Source: Litoribrevibacter albus
Lineage (GTDB): Bacteria; Pseudomonadota; Gammaproteobacteria; Pseudomonadales; Litoribrevibacteraceae
Direction: 5' to 3'
NCBI RefSeq assembly: GCF_030159995.1
Contig: NZ_BSNM01000009.1
Span: 124,001-188,000, forward strand
Length of the DNA stretch: 64,000 nt
The translations under genes and the position numbers were made by a program. Below, one piece after another: positions 7,784 to 16,622 of the stretch; the stretch's first letter is position 1; every line of letters begins with the position of its first letter. The notes below the pieces were generated by a model that did not search any database, was not told the origin of the DNA, and saw only the letters and a list, made by a program, of their open reading frames with translations.

Positions 7784-10042
7784 ATGAAGGCAGACAACGG
7801 AAGTGTAACGGATACTCGTAAAACGAGTTACCACACATGTAATTTATGCGAAGCCATGTGTGGTATCGCCATTGAAACCGATGGGGAACAAATACTTTCC
7901 ATCAAAGGCGATAAGAATGATCCGTTCAGTCGTGGCCACATATGCCCTAAAGCAACGGCCTTACAAGACTTGTATGAAGACCCTGAACGCCTGACCAAAC
8001 CTCTTGAAAAAACCGAACATGGCTGGACCACCATCAGTTGGGACGAAGCCTTCGACAAAGTCGTCTCACGAATTCAACGCATTCAAGCCCAATACGGTAA
8101 AGACGCCGTTGCGACTTATCTTGGCAATCCGAACGTCCATAACACCGGTGGTATGTTATATGGCAGGCATCTGTTGCATACGCTTAATACCAAGAACATG
8201 TATTCAGCAACATCTGTAGATCAACTCCCCCATCACATTGTGGCCAGTAAGCTGTTTGGCCATATGTTGAAGATCCCAGTTCCGGATATAGACCGCACCG
8301 ACTTCTTCTTAATGTTAGGGGCTAACCCGGTTGCCTCAAATGGCAGTCTCATGACCGTGGCAGATGTCAAAACCCGCCTCAAAGACATTCAGAAGAAAGG
8401 CGGTAAAGTCGTGGTTGTAGACCCTCGGCGAACCGAAACCGCAGAACTGGCTGACCAGCATTACTTCATCAAACCGGGTACTGACGCCCTGCTGATGCTG
8501 GCCATGCTTTACGTGATTTTTGAAAGCTCTTTACTGGATGCCAAGGCCACATCTTTGATGTCCAATGAAATCGAAGGTATTCAGGAAGATGTACTGAATT
8601 ATTCGCCAGAACGGGTCGCTCCGATTGTTGGCATCGATGCCGTTGAAATACGTCGCTTAACCTACCAGTTTACCGAAGCTAAACGCCCGGTGTGTTATGG
8701 TCGCATGGGAACATCCGTGCAAGCGTTTGGTACGCTGACTCAGTATTTGATCACCGTCTTTAACCTGCTGCTAGGCCGTGTAGATAAGGTGGGCGGTCTG
8801 ATGTTCAGCTCTCCCGCCATTGACTTGATGAACCTCACCAGTCGCGGTGGATTTGATCGAAATCGCTCCCGAATTCGAAACCTGCCTGATTTCAACAGCG
8901 AGTTTCCTGTCTCCACTCTTGCAGAAGAAATCCTCACGCCAGGAGAAGGACAAATCAAAGCCTTATTAGTGGCTGGCGGCAACCCGATTTTATCTACACC
9001 GAATGGAGAACAACTAGACAAAGCCCTGGGCGAGCTGGAGTTCATGGTCTCGGTCGATTTTTACCTCACAGAAACCAGCCGACACGCAGACTTCATTCTA
9101 CCTCCGGTAAGTCCTCTGGAACGGGATCACTATGATCTGGCGTTCAACATGCTTGCTATTCGCAATGTGGCCAAGTTCTCACCAGCCCTGTTTAAAGCCC
9201 CTAAACACGCGAAACAGGACTGGGAAATCTACTGCGCGCTCACCGAACGGTTACTAAAAAAAGCACCGTTAAAGCAGCGACTACAACTGAAACTGACCGA
9301 AGCCTTAGGGGTACGAGGTCAATTGGATCTGCTATTAAGAACCGGACGTTACGGCAACAAACTGAACCCATTCAAAGGGCTTTCCCTGAAAAAACTATTG
9401 AACAACCCGCACGGTGTGGATTTAGGACCTCTTCAACCTCAATTACCAAAAAGCCTGAGAACCAAGAGCAAGTGCGTTGAATTAAACCGCGATTTCTTCA
9501 TGAAGGATTTACACCGTATTGAAAAAACCTACTTCTCAGAAGCAAGCCAATACGACCAGACTGACAAACTCCTACTCATTGGCCGACGACATGTCCGTAG
9601 CAATAACTCCTGGTTACACAACAGTCATCGATTAGTGAAAGGCAAATCCCGTTGCACCGTAATGATCAATCCGCAGGATACTCAACGCCTGAACCTGGAG
9701 GACGGACAACTGGTCGATGTCACCTCGACAGTGGGCAATATCCAATTGTCTCTAGAAGTGACTGATCACATTATGCCTGGGGTAGTCAGCATTCCTCATG
9801 GCTGGGGCCACACCAAAACAGGCTCTCGCTGGACTAAAGCAGAACAGCATTCAGGACAAAGCGTAAATGCGCTGACCGATGACAGTCAGGTGGATGAACT
9901 CAGCGGCAACGCGGTGTTAAACGGAGTACCTGTGACCGTAAGAGCGGCAAGTGATCCGAAAGACTCTTTGACTTTAAAAGCATTTCAAAAAGCGCCAAAG
10001 AAAAAAACTAAAAAGAAGTCGGTATCTACTGAAAATATCTAG
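7784..10042 (+). CDS. Molybdopterin-dependent oxidoreductase, formate dehydrogenase-like
   Basis: 752 residues from the ATG at 7784, preceded by an AGG-rich stretch; the frame is open further upstream but that part has no conserved features. An N-terminal [4Fe-4S] site is formed by Cys19, Cys22, Cys26 and Cys54. Then come the bis-MGD domains (LGANPVASNG, VVVDPRRTETAELADQHYFIKPGTDALLMLA) and a C-terminal molybdopterin dinucleotide-binding domain (about 590-725, GVVSIPHGWGH). The residue ligating molybdenum cannot be fixed by eye. No electron-transfer subunit or chaperone is adjacent, and there is no Tat signal, so a cytoplasmic stand-alone oxidoreductase is inferred. Substrate unknown. Confidence 0.85.
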   Translation: MKADNGSVTDTRKTSYHTCNLCEAMCGIAIETDGEQILSIKGDKNDPFSRGHICPKATALQDLYEDPERLTKPLEKTEHGWTTISWDEAFDKVVSRIQRIQAQYGKDAVATYLGNPNVHNTGGMLYGRHLLHTLNTKNMYSATSVDQLPHHIVASKLFGHMLKIPVPDIDRTDFFLMLGANPVASNGSLMTVADVKTRLKDIQKKGGKVVVVDPRRTETAELADQHYFIKPGTDALLMLAMLYVIFESSLLDAKATSLMSNEIEGIQEDVLNYSPERVAPIVGIDAVEIRRLTYQFTEAKRPVCYGRMGTSVQAFGTLTQYLITVFNLLLGRVDKVGGLMFSSPAIDLMNLTSRGGFDRNRSRIRNLPDFNSEFPVSTLAEEILTPGEGQIKALLVAGGNPILSTPNGEQLDKALGELEFMVSVDFYLTETSRHADFILPPVSPLERDHYDLAFNMLAIRNVAKFSPALFKAPKHAKQDWEIYCALTERLLKKAPLKQRLQLKLTEALGVRGQLDLLLRTGRYGNKLNPFKGLSLKKLLNNPHGVDLGPLQPQLPKSLRTKSKCVELNRDFFMKDLHRIEKTYFSEASQYDQTDKLLLIGRRHVRSNNSWLHNSHRLVKGKSRCTVMINPQDTQRLNLEDGQLVDVTSTVGNIQLSLEVTDHIMPGVVSIPHGWGHTKTGSRWTKAEQHSGQSVNALTDDSQVDELSGNAVLNGVPVTVRAASDPKDSLTLKAFQKAPKKKTKKKSVSTENI

Positions 10043-10087
10043 ATTCGAAAGAACAACGTTGTCGATTAAGAAAAAAGCAAGACTCAA

Positions 10088-10122
10088 AGAAAAACCGGCG
10101 TATTTAACGCCGGTTTTTCTTT
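10088..10122 (+). terminator. Rho-independent terminator
   Basis: A 7-bp GC-rich stem (10095-10101 with 10107-10113), a 5-nt loop and flanking A5 and T5 runs, 50 bp after the molybdoenzyme stop codon. It could work on both strands. Confidence 0.92.
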
Positions 10123-10304
10123 AGGTAAATAGGTTCAGGACAGATCGAAAGAACTAATCTACAGGAGACAGTGTTAAAACGTTATGAGCGCAGGTTAGGC
10201 TAGGCAAAATTAAACGAAAACGCGCAGTTTATGTGTATTAAATGAGCATTTTGAGTTTAATTTTAACAACGCTTAACCAAGCGCAATAGTTTTCACTCTG
10301 TTTC

Positions 10305-10781
10305 CTACAGCGCCTCTTTATTCATAAACGGCTTAAGATAATGGCCTGCAAATTTCCAATCTTTATCGTGTTCCATATGATATTGAAATTCACGCGGCTG
10401 AGATTCTGAATTAATCAAATCCTGCAACTTCTGATCAGCAACTTCCGGATCAAACACACGGAAGAAGAATTGGCAGCAACCATTCCACGCTGACTTAGCC
10501 AACACCATTGCGTTCTTGTCTGCTGTCACCAACTCGGCAATCTGAGCGCAGAAACCATCAATTATGGCTTTTTCTTCTGGCGTTGGCTGGCCGTCTGTTT
10601 GTGTATCATTGTTTTCAATCACAATCGCCAAATGCCAAGCGAACACTTCTTTTGGCTGGAAATCCACCAATGACTTATTTACCGAACAAATGGCTGGCAT
10701 TTTGTGCTCTTCCCAACGCAAACCTGCGTAATCTTCTTTAGGAATAACCACGTTATATTTCTGAGGGGCTTGTTCAGTCAT
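10305..10781 (-). CDS. Hypothetical protein, possibly DUF695 family
   Basis: 158 residues, acidic, with no signal peptide or membrane segment. It has an Ala/Cys-containing stretch (AKSAWNGCCQFFFRVFDPE) and ends with a DKDWKFAGHYLKPF motif. The aromatic-rich pattern around QYHMEHDKDW recalls DUF695 proteins, but I cannot confirm this by eye. Monocistronic; no function proposed. Confidence 0.65.
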   Translation of the reverse strand: MTEQAPQKYNVVIPKEDYAGLRWEEHKMPAICSVNKSLVDFQPKEVFAWHLAIVIENNDTQTDGQPTPEEKAIIDGFCAQIAELVTADKNAMVLAKSAWNGCCQFFFRVFDPEVADQKLQDLINSESQPREFQYHMEHDKDWKFAGHYLKPFMNKEAL

Positions 10782-11147
10782 AATCTTTAGTCATCTGTTT
10801 GCTAGTGAAGGCGTGGGATTATAAACGATGGCGAGGGTATTTAAAGTCGAAATGATGGGCTGCTCCGACTTAAGGCAACGAAAGCTTCAAAAGAGCAACG
10901 CACTCTTTTAGTTCATACTCGACCTTATTCTCGAAATAGAAACAACCTTGTTCCGGCTCAGGAAATCATTTCCTTGTTAAACAATGAACCCTGTCAGTAA
11001 GGTCTCCACCGAAAAAGCTAATGACATCATGGCTTTGCCTGCTTTACTCACTTGCATCAAGAATGCAACGCTAACAGTTGGCACCCTTTCTGCTCTATTT
11101 AAATCAGCTCTGTTCAAACAAATAAAATAGACAAAAGGACGAACTCT
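10782..11147. other. Gene-free region upstream of galU
   Basis: 366 bp between divergent genes that must hold both promoters. An AAAGGACG ribosome site lies just before galU. No terminator, repeat or recognisable operator was seen. Confidence 0.6.
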
Positions 11148-12068
11148 ATGAAAGCTGTGATTCCGGTTGCCGGCTTAGGGACAAGAATGCTCCCTGCAAC
11201 CAAAGCGATTCCAAAAGAAATGCTGCCCGTCGTGGACAAACCGCTCATTCAATACGTGGTTCAGGAAGCCGTTGATGCAGGCATTCATGAAATTGTACTG
11301 GTCACCCATTCCAGTAAAAACTCCATCGAAAACCACTTTGACACCAGTTTCGAATTGGAAACCCAGTTAGAGCGCCGGGTTAAGCGACAACTGCTCGAAG
11401 AAGTCAGAGGCATTTGTCCTGATCATGTCACCATCATCTCGGTTCGCCAACATGAAGCCAAAGGCTTGGGGCATGCCATTCTCTGCGCCCAATCCGTGGT
11501 AGGAGACGATGATGTTGCCATCCTTCTACCAGACGTATTAATTGATAATGCCGCATCCGATCTGAAAGAAGACAATTTAGCGTCTATGATTCAGCGCTTC
11601 AAACAAACGCGATCCAGCCAAATCATGGTTGAAGAAGTCCCCATCAATGAGGTTCAAAAGTACGGTGTCGTAGATACTGCTGGCGAACAGCTTTCGGCTG
11701 GAGAAAGCCTTGCGATGCACTCCATCGTCGAAAAACCTAAAGTGGAAGACGCCCCATCCAACAAAGCCGTGGTGGGCCGATACGTTCTCTCCAAATTCAT
11801 CTGGCCACTACTGCGCAAAACCCCCATTGGTGCAGGTAACGAAATTCAATTAACCGATGCCATCGCGATGTTAATGGATATTGAAACGGTAGAAGCCTAT
11901 CAAATCATCGGAAAAAGCCACGACTGTGGCAGCAAGATTGGCTACATGAAAGCCAATATTGAATATGGCTTACGTCATCCGGATCTAAATGGCGAGTTCA
12001 GAGAATATCTAATGGCGCTGTCTCAGTCCTCGGGAAAGCCCCCTTCCCTGAAACTGGCTAAACGTTAA
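11148..12068 (+). CDS. galU: UTP--glucose-1-phosphate uridylyltransferase
   Basis: 306 residues. It makes UDP-glucose from UTP and glucose 1-phosphate for envelope polysaccharides and trehalose-type compounds. The nucleotidyltransferase signature [19 protein letters not shown] is at residues 9-27, followed by [13 protein letters not shown], the metal-binding LLPDVLID region and VEKPK. The C-terminal [12 protein letters not shown] and [15 protein letters not shown] are typical GalU motifs. Monocistronic, with AAAGGACG before the ATG. Confidence 0.96.
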   Translation: MKAVIPVAGLGTRMLPATKAIPKEMLPVVDKPLIQYVVQEAVDAGIHEIVLVTHSSKNSIENHFDTSFELETQLERRVKRQLLEEVRGICPDHVTIISVRQHEAKGLGHAILCAQSVVGDDDVAILLPDVLIDNAASDLKEDNLASMIQRFKQTRSSQIMVEEVPINEVQKYGVVDTAGEQLSAGESLAMHSIVEKPKVEDAPSNKAVVGRYVLSKFIWPLLRKTPIGAGNEIQLTDAIAMLMDIETVEAYQIIGKSHDCGSKIGYMKANIEYGLRHPDLNGEFREYLMALSQSSGKPPSLKLAKR

Positions 12069-12197
12069 AACGTGAGATGCTTGAATGCAGTCTGTATCGA
12101 CTGATAATAAGTAAAGAAACATGACCGAAAGGTTCGACCTGAATTCATCAGACCGAACCATTCTGACTAAAGATCAATGATCGCTGCTCATTAAGAG

Positions 12198-12503
12198 TTA
12201 ATTAGCAGCGGCTGCTTGTTCTGACATCATGTTACACTCGAAGCCCCAAGAAGCCTGTTTCTCAGCAAAAGCCTTGGCTTTCTCTTCACAGTAACCTTCT
12301 TCATTCTCAGCACGCCATAGCGTCTGCATTCCAGAAGCTTTTTCATAGACAACTTCACAAGGCACAGTAAACCCTGGTTGGGTGTAAACAACACTAATCT
12401 TACGCTCAGCATCACCATTCACACACACATAGCTGTCACCTGCTATCGCAGTACCAGCAGAAAGAGCGATAAGACTTCCCATTGCCAATGTACGTAGTTT
12501 CAT
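12198..12503 (-). CDS. Small secreted protein of unknown function
   Basis: 101 residues from the ATG at 12503, which has GGAG 8 bases upstream; two upstream in-frame ATGs lack it. A clear signal peptide (MKLRTLAMGSLIALSAGTAIA) precedes a mature part with four cysteines (YVCVNG, VPCEVVY, GYCEEK, FECN), probably two disulfides, ending in an Ala-rich tail. No domain recognised; a small periplasmic protein is all the sequence supports. Confidence 0.75.
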   Translation of the reverse strand: MKLRTLAMGSLIALSAGTAIAGDSYVCVNGDAERKISVVYTQPGFTVPCEVVYEKASGMQTLWRAENEEGYCEEKAKAFAEKQASWGFECNMMSEQAAAAN

Positions 12504-12635
12504 TCGTTTCTCCATCCTTTTTATATTCATTATGCGCTGTTAAATATAACGAGTTATCCTAGTCTATCAATTAACAATCGCCCAGTTTTACTAAATAAAA
12601 CATAAATTTATATAGACAACACAACAAACAGGCAC

Positions 12636-12663
12636 AAAAAAGCACAGCCTTAGCTGTGCTTTT
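12636..12663 (-). terminator. Rho-independent terminator for yebC
   Basis: An 8-bp stem (12641-12648 with 12653-12660) and 4-nt loop, followed on the minus strand by a T-run (the A's at 12636-12640). It lies 44 bp after the yebC stop codon. Confidence 0.88.
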
Positions 12664-12703
12664 GGAGATCACGAAGATCAGAATGCCAGAGGTCTATAAA
12701 AGG

Positions 12704-13423
12704 TTATACGAACTCAGCATTGTGGTATACGTTCTGAACGTCTTCACAATCGTTCAGCATATCAACCAACTTTTCAAACATCTCTTTTTCGTCACCAGAA
12801 ATCTCAGTCGTCATCTGAGGCAAGAAGGTGATTTCATCCATTTCGAAATTAATACCTTCAAAGTTGCTTTCCAGTGCTGTTTTCGCTTGATGGAATTCAT
12901 TTGGCGGAACCATCACAGTGATCATACCGTCTTCGTTTTCGATTTCAGACACATCAATGTCTTCCATCATCAAGGCTTCAAGCACGGCTTCTTCGTCATC
13001 AGATTGAAATGCAAACACCGCTACGTGATCAAACAAGTGAGATACAGCGCCTTGTGCACCGATCTTAGACTTCGCTTTGTTGAAGCAAGTACGCACATCA
13101 CCGTAGGTACGGTTGTTGTTATCGGTTAAGCAATCAACGATCACCATAGTGTTACCTGGGCCGAAACCTTCATAACGCGCGGCTACGTAATCTTCACCGG
13201 AACCACCTTTAGCCTTCTCGATCGCCTTATCAATTACATGACCAGGAACCTGATCCTTCTTAGCCTTATCAATCATACGACGCAAAGAAAGGTTACCATC
13301 CGGGTCAATACCACCGTTCTTAGCACACACGTAAATTTCTTTACCGTATTTAGAATACAGTTTCGTTTTCATGCCGGCTGTTTTAGCCATTGACTCTTTA
13401 CGGTTTTGAAACGCTCTACCCAT
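12704..13423 (-). CDS. yebC: YebC/PmpR family protein
   Basis: 239 residues with the family N terminus ([16 protein letters not shown]) and the conserved [40 protein letters not shown] and [12 protein letters not shown]. The length is normal. YebC proteins were described as transcriptional regulators, and more recently as factors that help ribosomes translate proline-rich stretches. The gene stands alone, without the ruvC neighbour often found with yebC. Confidence 0.94.
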   Translation of the reverse strand: MGRAFQNRKESMAKTAGMKTKLYSKYGKEIYVCAKNGGIDPDGNLSLRRMIDKAKKDQVPGHVIDKAIEKAKGGSGEDYVAARYEGFGPGNTMVIVDCLTDNNNRTYGDVRTCFNKAKSKIGAQGAVSHLFDHVAVFAFQSDDEEAVLEALMMEDIDVSEIENEDGMITVMVPPNEFHQAKTALESNFEGINFEMDEITFLPQMTTEISGDEKEMFEKLVDMLNDCEDVQNVYHNAEFV

Positions 13424-13574
13424 CGGATCTACTCTTACTTAACTGTGATCAAGAATTCTGGAAATCTTCTTTACGAAGACTTTCGACGATATTTTTAAAG
13501 CGGAATATTCTAATCCTTATATAAAGGAGGTTTCCAGAGCTTTTTCTAGAATATGAAAGATTATAGTAATGACA

Positions 13575-13826
13575 TTAGCTGCTGAATTTACTCTTGGCAC
13601 CGCCCCACGGGCCGCGTTTCATATCTAAAAACAAAGCTTCTACTTTCGCTCTGGCCCACGGTGTACGACGTAAGAACTTCAAACTCGATTTAATGCTCGG
13701 GTCTTTCTTGAAACAATTAAGATCGATTCGATTGGCTAAGCCATCCCAACCATAACGGTCTTCAAGCTCAATCAAAATATTCTCCAACGTCATGCCATGC
13801 ATGGGGTCATTGGAATTGTGGTTCAT
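13575..13826 (-). CDS. VF530 family (DUF2132) small DNA-binding-like protein
   Basis: 83 residues matching the VF530 family along its length: [52 protein letters not shown]. The family prototype from Vibrio fischeri has a fold resembling DNA-binding proteins, but its role is unknown. Monocistronic. Confidence 0.9.
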   Translation of the reverse strand: MNHNSNDPMHGMTLENILIELEDRYGWDGLANRIDLNCFKKDPSIKSSLKFLRRTPWARAKVEALFLDMKRGPWGGAKSKFSS

Positions 13827-14012
13827 ACGCAGCCCTTAATTTCCTGATAAAAAGATGGGGAGAGTATATCAACGAAACGAAAAAGTAAGTTACCAGTTCC
13901 TTCATTTAATCTCTTTATTAATTACAGTCCAACAATCCCGGCGCAACAAACACGAGAACTTTCAAATCTGGTCTACAGTTAGATCACACATTGAGAGAAA
14001 TGAGGTTTTGTT

Positions 14013-14768
14013 ATGAAGCTCTGTACGATTCGCTCTATCACCCACCTACTCTGTTTGCTATTTATTTTATGCTTTAGCGTTATTTCTCGTGCTGAAACCA
14101 TTTCAGCCGCTGGCGACCCCTGGCCTCCCTTCTTAGACCCGGATGAGCCCAAACAAGGGATTTCCCTTGAATTAGTCAGGGCGGCATTTGCAACTCAAGG
14201 CATCGAGGTTCAAATGAATTTTGTTCCCTGGGCCCGAGCCATTAAAGGCGTAAAAGAAGCAGATTACGATATTCTGGTCAGTACTTGGTATACCGAAGAA
14301 CGAACTAAATATCTGGCCTACAGTGATCCATATTTAGAAAATCAAATTAAGTTTATTAAGCGTAAGGGTGATACCTTTGAATACGGCGGCTTAGACAGCC
14401 TGGCAGGTAAGAATGTGGCCGTTGTTCGTGATTATGGATATGGCGATCAGTTTTTAAACCATCCTGGGTTTAAACGACCTGAAGCAAAAGACCTGATGAC
14501 TAATATTAAAAAACTGGTAAGTAGCCGTGTGGATCTCACCCTAGAGGATGAAATCGTTGCAAGAGCCTTGATAAATAAACAAGCTCCGCAATTACTGGAT
14601 AAGATCGAATTCTCTCCAACACCACTCAGCAGTAATACATTGCACGTAACCGTGGGCCTCAAAAATAGCCTTAAAGACAAAATTCTTGATGCATTTAATA
14701 ATGGGTTGAAGGAAATCAAAGCCAATGGTGTCTATGATTCCTTGCTTAAAACACATGGTGTGAAATAA
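14013..14768 (+). CDS. Periplasmic amino-acid-type solute-binding protein
   Basis: 251 residues, SBP_bac_3 family. A signal peptide ends near SRAETIS. The first lobe has GDPWPPFLDP and FVPWARAIKGVKEADYDILVSTWYTEER, the pattern of polar amino acid binding proteins that lack their own ABC permease. Such orphan proteins often feed sensors or unlinked transporters. Its stop codon abuts the start of a paralogue. A third relative lies at 55046. Confidence 0.85.
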   Translation: MKLCTIRSITHLLCLLFILCFSVISRAETISAAGDPWPPFLDPDEPKQGISLELVRAAFATQGIEVQMNFVPWARAIKGVKEADYDILVSTWYTEERTKYLAYSDPYLENQIKFIKRKGDTFEYGGLDSLAGKNVAVVRDYGYGDQFLNHPGFKRPEAKDLMTNIKKLVSSRVDLTLEDEIVARALINKQAPQLLDKIEFSPTPLSSNTLHVTVGLKNSLKDKILDAFNNGLKEIKANGVYDSLLKTHGVK

Positions 14769-15698
14769 ATGAAACCGGTTGGTTTTCAGGTTGTGCTCTG
14801 TTCTCTTCTGGTAACCTTGGGTGGAGTTCCTGCTGTTGTGCTGGGATCTCCGCCATCAAGTCTTCAACCAGAACCAACGCCTGTGTCTTATCAAGTGCTA
14901 GCCGCTCATGGTGGAACAAGCGTTCCTCAAGCACAGACACAGACACAGACACAGACACAGACACAGACACAGACACAAAAATCATCCGCTCAAACGAAGC
15001 TGGTACATATCTCAGCAGGTGAATACCCTCCCTGGATCAGCGAGACACTAAAAGATAATGGTTTCATTGCCCAGGTCATCAGGGACAGTTTCGAATTAGA
15101 AGGCTATTCGGTCGAATTTACGTTTTTTCCCTGGAAACGGAACTACGATCAGGCGCGCAGAGGAAAATACGACGCAACGGCGTATTGGTACACCTCAGAA
15201 GAGCGAAAAAAAGATTTCTATTACAGTGACCCATTAAGTGTTGAGGCCACCCACTTCTTTTATCACAAATCCAAACCGCTTAAGAATTGGGAGACTCTGG
15301 AAGATCTCCAAGGCTTTAATGTAGGGGCTACCGATGGCTATACCTACACAGAAGAGTTTTGGGCACTGGCCAAATCAGGCAAACTTAACGTTGAAACGAC
15401 GGTTAAAGACAAACTCAATCTGGCAAAGCTGTTACACCAAAGGATTGATGTTTTCCCGGTAGAAAAGCACCTTGCATTTAGTATTTTACAAAAGGAATTT
15501 AAGGCTCATGTCATTCACATGATTGATTATCATCCCAAGCCTCTGATGGAGACGACGGGCCACCTGCTCTTTCCTAAAGCATTGAAAACCTCTCCGGAGC
15601 TACTTCAACGATTTAATCGAGGCTTAGCTGAATTAAAGGCAAGTGGCCGTCATGATGAGATTTTTGACAGCACCTTATTTGAAAAAACTCAGAATTAA
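14769..15698 (+). CDS. Periplasmic solute-binding protein with N-terminal Gln-Thr repeat linker
   Basis: 309 residues. It starts directly after the TAA of the upstream paralogue and lacks a strong ribosome site, so termination-reinitiation coupling is likely. After a signal-like segment (about 5-28) comes a low-complexity linker with eight QT dipeptides, encoded by a 6-bp repeat. The SBP_bac_3 domain (about 80-305) has GEYPPWISE, FFPWKRNYDQARRGKYDATAYW and YSDPL. The linker adds about 60 residues relative to its neighbour and would tether or space the binding domain. Confidence 0.83.
   Translation: MKPVGFQVVLCSLLVTLGGVPAVVLGSPPSSLQPEPTPVSYQVLAAHGGTSVPQAQTQTQTQTQTQTQTQKSSAQTKLVHISAGEYPPWISETLKDNGFIAQVIRDSFELEGYSVEFTFFPWKRNYDQARRGKYDATAYWYTSEERKKDFYYSDPLSVEATHFFYHKSKPLKNWETLEDLQGFNVGATDGYTYTEEFWALAKSGKLNVETTVKDKLNLAKLLHQRIDVFPVEKHLAFSILQKEFKAHVIHMIDYHPKPLMETTGHLLFPKALKTSPELLQRFNRGLAELKASGRHDEIFDSTLFEKTQN
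14932..14976 (+). repeat. Hexanucleotide tandem repeat (ACACAG), about 7.5 units
   Basis: 45 bp of near-perfect 6-bp repeats inside the solute-binding protein gene, encoding alternating Gln and Thr. Because the unit is a multiple of three, slippage would change linker length without shifting the frame. Confidence 0.95.
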
Positions 15699-15988
15699 GC
15701 GTCCTCTTTCAGGGATTCAAACTCCGGTGCTGTCTTGGTCGGAATAAATTCAGTGACTTCATAATCAGCGACATCGGCTTTGAAAAAAGGGTCTTGTTCC
15801 AAAATCTTATCCAGTTCTTCCCGACTACTTACTTTCGCTAAGATCACTCCACCCGTACGAGGCACCTTCCTTCCTGAAGCTAAAAAGTGCCCTTTGGCAT
15901 ACTGCTCATCAAGATAAGCCACATGCGCTTCGATGAGCTTATCAACGTCCGTCAGTTCGGCTTTATAGGTTAATGAAACAACAAACAT
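15695..15988 (-). CDS. YciI family protein
   Basis: 97 residues, a ferredoxin-like dimeric alpha/beta barrel. It has the YciI pattern MFVVSLTYKA, AHVAYLDEQYAKGHFLASGRKVPRTGGVILA and DPFFKADVADYEVTEF; the His and Asp positions proposed as catalytic in the family are present (HVAYLD, DPF). Convergent with the upstream gene, overlapping its stop by 4 bp. Substrate unknown. Confidence 0.88.
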   Translation of the reverse strand: MFVVSLTYKAELTDVDKLIEAHVAYLDEQYAKGHFLASGRKVPRTGGVILAKVSSREELDKILEQDPFFKADVADYEVTEFIPTKTAPEFESLKEDA

Positions 15989-16026
15989 AAAATTCCCTTC
16001 CCTGCTAATAAAATACTGCTGATGTT

Positions 16027-16593
16027 CTAAAGGTTAGGCTTATATTCAAAACCACTCTGGGCTTCTGAATCCTGAAAGCTTTGGATCTTCTGCTTACGAC
16101 ATAGCATCCCATTAACTAAAGAACCTGGGAACATCTCAATGGCGTTATTGAAGTCTTCAACATTGCCATTAAAAATACGAATAGCCGCACCAATTTGAGA
16201 CTGCTGTTCGCTGATTTCTGCCATCAACCGTAAATACACGTCACTGGCTTTTAGATCCGGATAGGCTTCCACCGTAACTTGTAAGCCTTGCATGAGTTCT
16301 TTGGTTCGCTGCTCAGCCTTAGCAAGTTTTTCAGGCTCAACACCGTTCCCCATTTCCGCAATGGCGCTACGAAGCTCTGTTACCGCCGTCAACACGGATG
16401 ACTCGTGCAACTTGTATTGTTCAACCAGAGATTCTACTTGCGGAATAATTTTATTCTTTTGACGCTCTTGGGTTAAAACAGACGCCCACGCACGATCAAC
16501 AGCGTTATGTTTACCAATAATTCCGTTATACAAGAGGATTGTTGGAATGACGATGATCGCCACAAGCCCTAGTAAAATTACTAATTCATTCAT
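16027..16593 (-). CDS. LemA family membrane protein
   Basis: 188 residues with one N-terminal membrane helix (about 3-22) and a long helical periplasmic or cytoplasmic domain containing YNGIIGKHNAVDRAWASVLTQERQKNKIIPQVESLVEQY, a characteristic LemA pattern. The LemA role is unclear. It lies 29 bp downstream of a DUF3137-type gene, a frequent pairing. Confidence 0.88.
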   Translation of the reverse strand: MNELVILLGLVAIIVIPTILLYNGIIGKHNAVDRAWASVLTQERQKNKIIPQVESLVEQYKLHESSVLTAVTELRSAIAEMGNGVEPEKLAKAEQRTKELMQGLQVTVEAYPDLKASDVYLRLMAEISEQQSQIGAAIRIFNGNVEDFNNAIEMFPGSLVNGMLCRKQKIQSFQDSEAQSGFEYKPNL

Positions 16594-16622
16594 AGTTTAT
16601 TCCTTGTCTATTTACATCCAAT

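Noticed and set aside
12656..13129. 157-codon frame antisense to yebC
   Set aside because: Shadow of a well-supported yebC reading frame; no independent motif.
14932..14976. Tandem hexamer array as a CRISPR-like repeat
   Set aside because: No spacers: contiguous 6-bp units encoding Gln-Thr within a gene.
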